This document shows, one piece after another, positions 55,233 through 64,000 of a stretch of DNA of 64,000 bases. The number at the start of each line of letters is the position of its first letter. The stretch's first letter is position 1. The notes beneath the pieces were generated by a model. The model had not been told where the DNA came from. It did not search any database and was given only the letters and a program-made list of their open reading frames with translations. A program made the position numbers and the translations under genes. The stretch comes from Incurvaria masculella (taxonomy: Eukaryota; Arthropoda; Insecta; Lepidoptera; Incurvariidae), in assembly GCA_946894095.1 (NCBI GenBank), contig OX335660.1:13211001-13275000 (forward strand). The letters run 5' to 3'.

Positions 55233-55515
55233 TAAAAAACCGCCCAAGTGCGAGTCGGACTCGCAAACGAAGGGTTCCGTAACATCGTACAAGATTTAAC
55301 ACAATTAATTCCCCCTAAAAAACCCTTTAATTTCTATATATTTTTTTATTTATTAAATAAATATATACTCTGTGAAAATGTCAGCTGCCTACCTATTACG
55401 GTTCATGAGATACAACCTTGTGACAGACGGACACGGACGGATGGACGGATAGACGGACAGCGGAGGCTTATTAATAGGGTTACGTTTTCACCCTTTGGGT
55501 ACGGAACCTTAAAAA
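55233..55515 (+). mobile_element. (GACG)n-carrying MITE-like element, copy 11
   Basis: AAAACCGCCCAAGTGCGAGT, CGGACTCGCAAACGAAGGGT, ACCTATTACGGTTCATGAGA, irregular array (ACACGGACGGATGGACGG), GGGTACGGAACCTTAAAAA. It sits inside the first unit of an older tandem duplication. Confidence 0.85.
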
Positions 55516-55962
55516 TGTGTAATGTTTATCAAGAAATATTTAAAACATGTCAGTAAATAACAATTGAAAAAAAAGTGTGAAATGCTTTACAAGAAATATT
55601 TTCTAACAAGAAGAATGAGGTTGAACTGAAAAATCCAATAAAAACACAATGTAATTATTTAATTCGGCAATTATCTCACTGCCTAACTAATAACGGGTAT
55701 TTAAGAATTTCGGAAGTTTACGGTAACATATGCAAAACCCTTTTATTCTTAAAACAAAATCAAAGTAGTCATATAATGCACGCATTTATTGGCACACATT
55801 TGAAAATAAACAATTGTATTGTATTGTTTATTCATCATCCATAGACAGTACACTGCACTCGGATTTGTCATATTTTAGCATTGGCCAGTTCAGCAAAACA
55901 AAACACAGCGAAGAAGATATCAGTATTTTGGGCTCTAGTATCCGCACCGACGGAAATGTCTT
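55516..55962. other. unassigned AT-rich interval, no gene seen
   Basis: Apart from the duplicated flank (CAGTAAATAACAATT at 55550), nothing is recognised. Confidence 0.4.
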
Positions 55963-56154
55963 TTTTTTTATGCGACCTGACATGAATGGCTAATAACTAC
56001 CACACAACTACCGTTATGACATTAGCCTAATTCCCGAAGGAATTAGGTGCCATGCCAGGCACTTCCTTTTGTGAGCACGGCTACATTGAACTGGATGGAA
56101 AACACGGACAATTTTTCATTGCCGCTTCGACCATCTTTACATCCAATGCGATGT
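55963..56154 (-). mobile_element. SINE 3' half, minus strand
   Basis: TTTTATGCGACCTGACATGA, GGTGCCATGCCAGGCACTTC, ATTGAACTGGATGGAAAACA, TTGCCGCTTCGACCATCTTT; the head is absent. Confidence 0.8.
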
Positions 56155-56456
56155 GTTCGCTATTCGCCTCTGACTCGCCGGCGCGGCCTCGGGTGATTGG
56201 GTGATCTTATAAATATATAAACTCGAAGGACCTAAATATATGAAACTAAAATAAAATGCATTAAAGATGGGAAAGGCACAGCAACCGTGAAGTAATCCGC
56301 CCGCGCGGTACACCACTCTTGTGAATCCTTCTGTGAAACTCATTGTGAAACTCTTCGGTTTACAGGTTATCGGGGCGCCCCTGGTCGAGATTATGGCTTC
56401 TGCATGGTGCAATGTGTGCCACCGCGCACTTCACAGATTGTATTTTTCAATTCTTA
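56155..56456. other. unassigned interval, no gene seen
   Basis: A 91-codon minus frame (56137-56412) without recognised features. Confidence 0.35.
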
Positions 56457-56615
56457 GGGTCGAGTGCACGAAAGAACAAAAAATCTAAATCAACGTCAAA
56501 GTATGATCAAACACGTCACTTTGTATGGACGGTATGAAAGGAACTCTATGCGGATCACTAAAAGTGACGTGTTTGAACATTGATTAACTCGGCCGTCTCT
56601 TCGTGCAACCGGGGC
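56457..56615 (+). mobile_element. 159-bp MITE with TTA duplication, copy D
   Basis: GGGTCGAGTGCACGAAAG to CTTCGTGCAACCGGGGC, flanked by TTA (56454-56456, 56616-56618). Confidence 0.85.
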
Positions 56616-56789
56616 TTAGTATTTTCTTTCATAACCGCATGACAGCACCGAGTCAAGACATTGTTCTTCTATTGAGCAGGGGAAAAGGAATATATACATG
56701 ACAAATTAATTATGTGGCCAGTATGATTAGATATGTGCACCGCGAAGTTAGAAATAAAGAAAATCTGGACATCATGAATACTAAACACG

Positions 56790-56885
56790 ATGGTACCAAC
56801 CCGGGCGAACTTAAACCCTTCCACTCAGAAAGAGAAATAAAGTGGCGAGGAATTGAACCCCGCGCCACTAGGCTACGAGCCGCTC
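56790..56885 (-). mobile_element. tRNA-derived SINE head and body joint, minus strand
   Basis: GGTACCAACCCGGGCGAACT joined directly to CCACTCAGAAAGAGAAATAA and GAGGAATTGAACCCCGCGCC (B-box inverse), ending GCTACGAGCCGCTC. The linker between head and body is deleted. Confidence 0.7.
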
Positions 56886-57249
56886 AAAAAATGTCGACGT
56901 AAGTAAGTAGGACACAAAAAACTAAGTAATCACGTCCAGAGATGGAGAGTCCATTCCTAGCTCATTGAGCGGGGTCGCCTGACCCACATCCTCAACTGTC
57001 CTCTTTGTGAGAAGCTTCTCACTTCAGCCTCATTCCTTCAGCGGAGAAGCCTTTCGCTGCGGTGGCGGCCTCGTGAGCTAGCCTACTTTCCGTGAAAGAA
57101 AACTGCAAGGCGCACAGAAGACGGTGAAAATCTTTAGCTTTCGGATGAGTTTACATGTCGGACAAGATTAAGAATAAAGATATCCAAGAATTATTATGAG
57201 TTTTTTTTTATTTCGATTTTTGTATTAATGATAATAAAACTCTTATTAC
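56886..57249. other. unassigned interval, no gene recognised
   Basis: 56940-57130 is mixed in composition and could be a retroelement piece, but no motif is clear. Confidence 0.3.
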
Positions 57250-57310
57250 GTGAACAAATGTAATCTCATTTTACTCTCGATTTTGTAGGTTTACAAGCGA
57301 TCAATAACCG
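57250..57310 (+). repeat. short dispersed repeat, shared with 60368
   Basis: GTAATCTCATTTTACTCTCG then ATTTTGTAGGTTTACAAGCG and ATCAATAACCGG. Near-identical at 60368-60421. Confidence 0.65.
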
Positions 57311-57324
57311 GAGCGTGTTTTTAT

Positions 57325-57800
57325 AGAATGGACATGGATGGCTAATATCACACCTACTGTCATTATATCAGCCCAACACACCTCAAGGGAACTTGAGGTG
57401 AGTGTAGGTGCATTTCCAGGACCTTCCTTTTATTGGTTCGCAGGGGCGTCGCCAGGGGGGAGCAGCTAGGGGTAGCTGCCTCCCGCAGAGCTTCATGTGC
57501 CTACAAACCATAGCTACAAACTACAATTACTTCCTACAATGTATAATTTTCCTATCCTACGTATATAGAATTGCCACCACTGGGCCATCCTGGGCCATCG
57601 GCGGGTGAAGCCCTGATTGCTCGGTTACATTGAAAGGAACAGAAAACACGCAAAATTGCCATTGGAGATTCAAACGTCTTTTCAACGGGTGGGATTAATC
57701 CTTCAACCTAGCACTAAACACTTTGGACCCGAACCACAGCCCAGTCACAACGGTCACCCATGCTGAACGCGACTGCACCCAAAGGTGTTTTGCTCGGCCC
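57325..57800 (-). mobile_element. 5S-headed SINE split by a hAT-like MITE
   Basis: Left part GAATGGACATGGATGGCTAA and TTTCCAGGACCTTCCTTTTA; right part TTGCTCGGTTACATTGAAAG, GGTGGGATTAATCCTTCAAC and the minus-strand head with CATGGGTGACC followed by the CTGTGGTTCGG joint. Decayed, and interrupted at 57441-57615. Confidence 0.65.
57441..57615. mobile_element. hAT-like MITE inserted in a SINE
   Basis: Ends CAGGGGCGTCGCCAGGG and CGGGTGAAGCCCTG. CAGGG-type termini are typical of hAT elements, which make 8-bp duplications; the flanks TTGGTTCG and ATTGCTCG are close to one. 175 bp, non-coding. Confidence 0.65.
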
Positions 57801-58639
57801 AACACACCGTATTCCCGTAGAAATTTGGTGCGATAATAAATTAAACTCGTGTTATTCTCCATGATCAGTGTAAAAACAGTGCCAAAATCGAGTACACTTT
57901 TTGAGAGCATTTTTATAGAATCTCTGTAAACAATATACTCGACTGTGATTCTATGAGGCGTGTTGCTGCTTTGTATATTTTCAAATTAAGCTTCTGGGAG
58001 GTAACTAAAGGCTGACTTGCGATAACATTGAAATTATAATACTAATGGAAGAGAGGCAATGAAACAACATCAAATTAATTAAAAACAATTATTATTTATT
58101 CAAATTAAGAATATATTTGCAGGGAAGATATAGACCTCAAACGACGGGTGTCTTTCTCAACGTGTCTCTGACAGGATTAATCAGTAGAATTACAGATAAA
58201 AATAAACATAATTAAAACTATTATGAACAATCTTGAATACTTTACGTGCAGGTAATTAAATAATTGTAATCCATCTGAAAAACTAATAAAAAATGTAAAT
58301 GTCACGTTATACACACATTTGTAATCCTTTAGCTCTCATTTTTTGCACGTGTAAAATCACACAAAATTGAACGCTCTATCTAACCCTGTTTAAAGAAAAC
58401 TGTCTATGTACACACATAGTACGTGGTGGAACTAGCCATCCTTGCTGCATACTTTATGTGATACGTATATGATGCTTCGAATGGAGGTGTTGGAACGTCC
58501 CACACCGCTCCTTGGGAAACTGCGCATAAGAAAACTGAGCTATGAATATTTAACAAAATCTTGTAAATTATTGTGTTGTCGTTGGGCACTGCACAGAGCA
58601 ATCTAAAGTACACGGTGCTCCCACTCGGAAGCTTGTAGA
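57801..58639. other. unassigned AT-rich interval, no gene seen
   Basis: No repeat match or domain-bearing frame. The 86-codon minus frame 58404-58664 is unsupported. Confidence 0.4.
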
Positions 58640-58760
58640 GTCGTTTTCTATCAAATGTATACACTAAAAAGAAAAGGAATTCCTGAGTCCCTTTTACTGT
58701 ATGGTTGACGTCAGCACGACAGAAAGAGATCTCAAATTCTACCCTATTTCCGGTTCCTTC
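58640..58760 (-). repeat. dispersed repeat (AGAGTAAAAGGGACTTAG type), copy 3
   Basis: TCAAATGTATACACTAAAAA, GGAATTCCTGAGTCCCTTTT, GTTGACGTCAGCACGACAGA, AAGAGATCTCAAATTCTACC: inverse of the copy at 30965. Confidence 0.6.
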
Positions 58761-59615
58761 TCTTACCTCCTTTCCATCAATACCATCCTACCCTTAATAT
58801 CACCCGTTATATCAAGAGTCGGTAAGGTATAAGTCACCCATGTCTAGTCACATAAAAATAATGTTCACACACACACTACGTGTTTTATTTATAGTCAACG
58901 TAAGATTAGCACAAATTTTCATTCCACATGAAAGGAGTTCTTATATAACTGGACATGGACGGATAGTGAAATTTGTCTGTATTTCTATCCACGTCAATGA
59001 AGCCTTGAATCTAAAGACGGTCTTGACATGCCACCTGGAAAATTTACTTTCTTTCATTTATAGATATAAGACTTCCTTTTTCATCTAAGTATAAGAATCC
59101 ATACGGACCGGATCTATAACAAGCAACCGCACCTAGACAATGGAATCACTTTAAAAAAAAATGTATTTTTTTAAATATAAACTGTCATTTATGACCCTTT
59201 ATTTCTGAAATTATGAATATTTTGAATGCATTTTTTTTTCATTACATCAGCTATTTAAAAATCGCTGATAACATGCCCAGAGTGTAATAGTAATTTTACA
59301 ATAATCACGTTTTTCATTATAACACAGAAAATGTTTAGAAAAAACTTAAAACTTAAATAACTAAAAAACTATTTACTTGAGACCCCCATTTCACTGGGCC
59401 AAATTCGTTGCAAATTCGCTCTAGAATTGACCTTAGAAGAATTGTATCGAATTACCAAGAGATGGATGTACAGCAGAAGGTCTTGCCTTTCCGTATGAAA
59501 AAAAAAACAAAAATAATGTGACACGTTTGACATTTTTTTTGCCGCGAAACGAAAGCTGCTGTCAAATCCTTTTAGAAGAAAGTTTTGTCAAGAGTTCATT
59601 TAATTACAACAGAAA
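58761..59615. other. sequence upstream of DCTD, no other gene seen
   Basis: AT-rich; includes a faint, diverged SINE-like stretch near 58940-59045 (AACTGGACATGGACGGATAG). The part just before 59616 (CAAGAGTTCATTTAATTACA) would be 5' UTR of the candidate first exon. No promoter element can be named. Confidence 0.35.
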
Positions 59616-59656
59616 ATGGACATAAGTAAAATGACTGCTCGTTTGGACTTGACTGG
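59616..59656 (+). CDS. DCTD: DCTD candidate exon 1
   Basis: ATG preceded by CAACAGAAA opens [13 protein letters not shown] plus two bases (GG), followed by donor GTGAGA. Exon 2 needs a two-base carry-in, and this exon supplies it. N-termini of this family are poorly conserved, so only phase and splice signals support it. No in-frame ATG exists at the start of exon 2, so some upstream exon is required. Confidence 0.5.
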
Positions 59657-62600
59657 GTGAGAATTTTACGCTGGATTTTTAATGTATTGTGCTAGTATAA
59701 CCTTAAAATATAAAACTGCTTGTCTAATTGTGCCTCTGTTCCTCCACACAATCCTTGAGGTTACAGTTTATTTGGCCAGAGAAAATGAGCGGTACGGTTA
59801 CATATTTTCTTGTCGTTTGTGTGTCGGAAGTAAAGACAAATTCTAAATTTCTTTCTGTCAATGACACCAGCCTGGCAGTAACGGTATATCGAATTGTAAA
59901 TGAATACTCAAATGATACAACTTCTACACATCAAAGATGTTTATAAAATGCTTCACGTTCGGGGTAGGTACATCCTCTGGTAATATGTTCTAATTGGAAA
60001 TTTATGCAATAACGTAGACAGCATAGTGAGAAATGGGTTCAATACTGAACCTGAAGCAAGAGGACTACTACTATAGCTCTACAGTTTTTCGAAGAACCTA
60101 GGCTTACAACACGGCTTTTTCAAACATGGAGAGAGCTACGAATTGTCATTGAAGTCATACTACAAAATATGGGTGTATATAGAGAGGGAGCCAAGGGCAG
60201 GACTCTCAGCGGACTTTTATTCGCAGTCTGACTGCTAAGACTTTACCTAAGCCTAACGTCAGTGCTGGGGAGCTGAGTGAATGTCTTATTTGCTCGCTTA
60301 GTTCATATTTTGTTAGTCACATGTATCGTGGCGTTTCATTATTGTCGAACGGACCTTGGAAGCGAGACTGTAATCTCATTTTACTCCCAATTTTGTAGGT
60401 TTACAAGCGATCAATAACCGGCAATTTTAGTTTGACAGTCTCCTTTGCGCCACCGTTGCGTTAACACTTAGGGATATCCGGTGTATACTATCGAACTTAG
60501 ATCAAACATACTCAATGCAATCAGACTTAAAATATGTTGAAAAAACTAGACTCTCCAATTTATTCTGGTTGTGACCGACCAGAAGATCAATTTCACCTAT
60601 TTACTGAAATTTAATATTTACTTAATTTCTACAGGTATAAATAACTATGGTGCCAAAAATAGAATCAGTCTTTATTCAAGTATTACTATTGGATATACTA
60701 ATAATATCTACTGGATATTCTTTCTACTAAAGACAACTGCTTCAACAAAATCAGGAATAACTTAAATTTTTTTACACTGATTTTTGTAGCCTCGAGAAAG
60801 TTCGAAAACCCATGAGCATTATTGGGCACCTCTTTGTTGAGGGCCTGGCGTACGCCACAAAGCCTATTTCTAGCTATAGAAAAATATCTTAAAATGTTAA
60901 AACCACTCAAACAATACTTCCCGACTCTTCCTAACCCGCCAAGACTATAAGGACATTCTTTGAAAGTGGGTTACCTGAACCGAACCTATACTTTATCCAC
61001 TAGAAACTCCGTTCATTGGCAACTTACAAAATTCTGAAAGTTCATCAACTTGAAAACCTAGGGCATACGCGGCTACGGTATAGGCTCTACTCATGTAATA
61101 TTTTTTTATGCAAAACTGGCATGGATGGCTGGGCCCAAGGTGCTCGGAAAACTCCACCCCACCTCACAAAACCACCCTCAGCGAGGCACCATAACAGCGG
61201 ATTTCTGGACTATCGCAGAGCTATCGATCTTGTTCAGTTACGTTTCAAGGTTAGGTTTGAAGGAAGACATTCGCTGGCAGACAATTCTATATCCTGGCAG
61301 TCTGGCAGAGAAATGAGTTGATAAATGTCTGCAGGGAAGCAGGTTCCCCATCGGAGTGCCCGTCGCCCGGACGGGATGTGCAGCGGAAGCGCACAGACTA
61401 CCTGGAATGGACGGAGTACTTCATGGCGACCGCGTTCCTGGCGGCGCGGCGCAGCAAGGACCCCTCCTCGCAGGTGGGCGCCTGCATCGTCAGCCCGGAC
61501 AACAAGATCGTTGGCATTGGGTACTTGTTAATTTTTGTGTGTTCGTCCTTAATTCGGTCTGTAGGGGGTCAACCCATGTGGTTTTAAACCCAGACTCTGA
61601 CAGGGTTTAGAATGAAAAACATTTCTGTCAGCCAGTCTGCGATAAGGCAATAAAACTGTTTTTATTTGTGAAATTAATATTCATTACAAGGTAATTATTT
61701 GAACCCTAGCTCCTAAAACAACATCTCTAACAACTGAACACTCAGTGGCCCATAGCCTTGTAATTAACGACATACATTTCTCGTGTCTGAGACTTCGGTT
61801 TTGGATCCCAGGATATGTGCCTCTTCTTATCCGAGATTAAAATATACATTGAGAATGCAGGTCACTTTATGGTGAGACAACCATGTTAAGGTGGCCCAAC
61901 CCGGCGGGACTAACTTTGGTAAGATTTGGTAAGATTTACGAAAATTTTAATTACAAAATGACTTATAGCTAAAAGTAAACCACGACCGCTGTAGTCCAAA
62001 ATCTAACAGAAACCAAATAGATTATAAATCTCGATTAAATAAGCTATGTCTAATGACTAATCTTTTTAAGATGTTCTTACTTTATCATCGTAATCCACCT
62101 CCAAAGTTATTTTATAAAACGCACGAAAAATTCGAACTTTCGGACCTTATAACTTAGAAACCAAACACAATTTTACAATGCCAATGGTCATCAGACATCT
62201 AGTTCGATCACAAAAGCTATTTTGAGCAAAATTTGGGATCTCTGACAAGAAATATGGGCGTGATCTTCTTTCCCCTTTTGTATGGGGAGATGAGCGGGAT
62301 GGGCCACCTTAAACTGTAGGTCTCCTTCCCTACTTACTAGGTAGCAGGTTGAAACCTGCTCGGTATTATTCATTGGATGAAAGATAAATCAAAGCGGCAA
62401 TTAAGAATCATCCATGTTTTCCATCCAGTTCAATATAGCTAGCCTTATAGGCATGGCACCTGATATCTTCGGAAATGTGGTGTTTGGGCAATCTGACAGT
62501 AAGCCTGGTATAAGTGATCCAAGTAATGTCCAGTTCCATAAAAAAATACTATGGGTTTGGCAAGAATTTTTTAAATGTTGAGGTTGTTTCCACTGATGAC

Positions 62601-63804
62601 TTGAAGAGGAAAATGTTTTTATGTATCCGGTTTCATGCATATTTTTTTATTTGAACCAGTTTTTTTATTTGAATTGGTGACAGCGGTAAGGTGGGAATTT
62701 AGAGTTGAGTTAGTTTGCAAACCCTATTCTTTATTCATGTTTCATATTTTGCGCACTACGTTGCTCGGTACCTTGTTTTAAAGTAATCCAGAGACTAACA
62801 ATAGTGAATAATGAATATATTGATTTTATTTTAAAAAAATGCTTCTATTTTCGCGTTGTCTGTCTCGGTGTGAACTGACCCATACGTATTAATTTTAGGT
62901 ACAATGGCATGCCAACTGGTTGCCATGATGACAAATTTCCTTGGGGAAAGCACACACCTTCTTCTCTAGACAGCAAATATCTTTATGGTAAGACCAGTCA
63001 CAGATTTTTTATTTAATTTATTTTTCTCTGTTATTTACGTCGCCGAGCTCACAGGAAGCGGTGTAGAGGACACGCAATCAGATTGGGTGGGATCCGGTGG
63101 GGGATGGTTGACATTGGATTCACAATATCGGAAGCGAAATTCTATTGGTGTTCTTAAGAATGTTTTGGTGTTCTTAGGTGATGTTTAATGTTGCTGTGTG
63201 TTTTTTGTTTTCTTCTATTTTCTTTTGTGTTCTCTTGTATTTTGCGTTCTTCTGTGATGTGTGTTTTGTGGTATTTATTGTATGGTGTCAATTGGTGTTT
63301 TTTTGTCCGAAAAACCACAGTGACAATAAACAATTAACACCAAAGGATTTTCCGAAATACACAACAACACCAAAAAACACCTAAGAACTCCAAAAATAAA
63401 ATATGCATGATCAGTAAGTGGTACATGCAGAAGAAGTTAAACTTCCACACATACTGCGTAAATTGTGCTATTTGGCAGTTAGCGGTTTAACTAGAGTGCT
63501 CTTAAGGATTTAAAAAAGCATTCTGATACCCCCAATTTATAACTTTAGTGATACAGTAGGATTTTTTACTGGCTCTTTTTGTGATTATAGTGTGCCACGC
63601 AGAGATGAATGCGATTCTAAACAAGAATGCGGTGGACGTGAAAAACTGTACGATATACGTGGGCCTGTTTCCTTGCAACGAGTGCGCGAAGATTATCATC
63701 CAGTCTGGCATCCGAGAGGTGGTGTACCTGTCGGACAAGCACGCCAGCTACCCAGGCACCATAGCTTCTAAGCGCATGTTCGACGCCGTAGGAATCAAAT
63801 ACTG
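59616..63804 (+). CDS. DCTD: deoxycytidylate (dCMP) deaminase, 3' end outside window
   Basis: Converts dCMP to dUMP, the substrate of thymidylate synthase; a zinc enzyme of the cytidine/deoxycytidylate deaminase family. Proposed exons: 59616-59656, 61335-61520, 62899-62987, 63591-63804. Phases join in frame (2, 2, 1). Exon 2 carries [20 protein letters not shown] and [18 protein letters not shown]; exon 3 [15 protein letters not shown], the segment linked to allosteric nucleotide binding; exon 4 [10 protein letters not shown] (zinc His, catalytic Glu) and LFPCNECAK (zinc Cys pair). The visible protein is about 176 residues. The TGA at 63806 would cut the protein short, but TACTG then GTGAGA at 63804/63805 is a good donor, so the C-terminal exon should lie past 64000. 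Exon 1 is the least certain. Key residues are all present, so it looks functional. Confidence 0.9.
60368..60421 (+). repeat. short dispersed repeat, shared with 57250
   Basis: GTAATCTCATTTTACTCCCA then ATTTTGTAGGTTTACAAGCG and ATCAATAACCGG, in DCTD intron 1. Confidence 0.65.
60790..60863 (-). repeat. short shared repeat (CCATGGGC / GGCCTGGCGTACGCC type)
   Basis: GTTCGAAAACCCATGAGCAT, TGGGCACCTCTTTGTTGAGG and GCCTGGCGTACGCCACAAAG, in DCTD intron 1. Same series as 8990, 35515 and 53995. Confidence 0.55.
61105..61133 (-). repeat. SINE tail scrap
   Basis: TTTTTTATGCAAAACTGGCA then TGGATGGCT resembles the inverted SINE tail. Very short. Confidence 0.35.
61335..61520 (+). CDS. DCTD: DCTD exon 2
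   Basis: Acceptor ATGTCTGCAG then G; donor ATTGG then GTACTT. Encodes the poorly conserved [16 protein letters not shown] followed by the conserved [14 protein letters not shown] block. It is strongly GC-biased at third positions (GCGGCGCGGCGCAGCAAGGA) compared with exon 3. A second possible acceptor after GATGTGCAG would be in phase 0 and does not fit exon 1. Confidence 0.85.
61739..62547 (+). mobile_element. tRNA-headed SINE split by a TTAA element
   Basis: Left part CACTCAGTGGCCCATAGCCT (A-box-like) and CTTCGGTTTTGGATCCC (B-box-like), running to ACCATGTTAA; right part from AAACTGTAGGTCTCCTTCCC through TTTTCCATCCAGTTCAATAT, ATAGGCATGGCACCTGATAT and AATGTCCAGTTCCATAAAAA. The joint CCATG...TTAAACTGTAGG is the normal body joint (CCATGTAAAACTGTAGG). 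Lies in DCTD intron 2. Confidence 0.65.
61890..62308 (+). mobile_element. TTAA-flanked element, copy C, internally deleted
   Basis: GGTGGCCCAACCCGGCGGGA at the left, GAGCGGGATGGGCCACC at the right, TTAA on both sides (61886-61889, 62309-62312). Same orientation as copy A but 419 bp; about 120 bp near the left, including the GCACGGTAAAAAACCGTGC palindrome, is missing. Confidence 0.85.
62899..62987 (+). CDS. DCTD: DCTD exon 3
   Basis: Acceptor TTAATTTTAG then G; donor TTTATG then GTAAGA. 89 nt: one base completing Gly, 29 codons, one base starting Val. Encodes [19 protein letters not shown] and on to KYLY. Confidence 0.9.
63144..63397. repeat. G/T-rich inverted repeat in DCTD intron 3
   Basis: Left TATTGGTGTTCTTAAGAATG and TTTTGGTGTTCTTAGGTG; right is near-inverse, AACACCAAAAAACACCTAAG then AACTCC. 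The middle is T-rich and G/T-rich. Frames here (62985-63188, 63178-63384) are low-complexity and spurious. Confidence 0.5.
63591..63804 (+). CDS. DCTD: DCTD exon 4, active-site exon
   Basis: Acceptor TGTGATTATAG then TG. Encodes [19 protein letters not shown], the [18 protein letters not shown] block and [15 protein letters not shown], ending GIKY plus TG before donor GTGAGA. The HAE and PCNEC motifs hold the catalytic zinc. Confidence 0.92.
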
Positions 63805-64000
63805 GTGAGAAGGTGACAAAGTCGTTCAGCCATTCCCAAGACATAAAACCATCCTTAAAAATAGATGGAAACAAAGTGGCTTGGCTGAGTAGGAAAAGGC
63901 AGTTGTATTTGGTTGTCATCTACAAAATATATTCTTATGTTATTTTATATTTGGATGATGTCTTGGAGAGTATGACAATGTAGAGTACCACAGAGTAACA

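Overview
The window reads as nuclear DNA from a moth or butterfly (Lepidoptera). It is AT-rich, almost free of coding sequence, and packed with short non-autonomous repeats of types common in that order: elements carrying (GACG)n arrays between 'AAACCGGCCAAGTGCGAGTC' and 'GGTACGGAACCCTAAAAA' ends, tRNA-headed and 5S-rRNA-headed SINEs sharing one body, 'AACCGACTTC' repeats, and several foldback elements. An array of the insect telomere motif TTAGG lies inside one repeat. The species cannot be named from this alone.

Only one protein-coding gene is well supported. At the right end, plus strand, four exons (about 59616-63804) encode deoxycytidylate (dCMP) deaminase, DCTD. The HAE and PCxxC zinc/catalytic motifs are intact, exon phases agree, and the last visible exon ends at a GTGAGA donor, so the C-terminal exon lies past the window. 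Its introns hold a SINE split by a TTAA-flanked element and a G/T-rich inverted repeat.

From 1 to about 59,600 I see no complete gene. There is a decayed IS630/Tc1/mariner transposase 3' end (20128-20388), a LINE-like or gene-like minus-strand remnant (53688-54085, related copy near 35200-35560), and a weak THAP-like first-exon candidate on the minus strand (53029-53136) beside a CpG-rich stretch. The rest is repeats and unassigned AT-rich sequence.

Recurrent families, with the best copies: (a) 159-bp MITE with TTA/TAA duplications (41991, 50142, 51988, 56457); (b) 542-bp TTAA-flanked element (40585, 48198; deleted at 61890; decayed near 26036); (c) (GACG)n elements, 11 copies; (d) SINEs, about 20 pieces, three with 5S-like heads; (e) TTAA-type element in a 411-bp form (234-644) and a 124-bp deletion form (38550-38673); (f) 'AACCGACTTC' repeats with an internal foldback (11846, 31744, 37845); (g) foldbacks at 6431, 14451, 16910, 24701, 34379 and 45046. 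Nested insertions at 51988, 57441 and 61886 give a relative order of events. I found no gene cluster or defence-type system; the most interesting material is the structure and reuse of the repeats.
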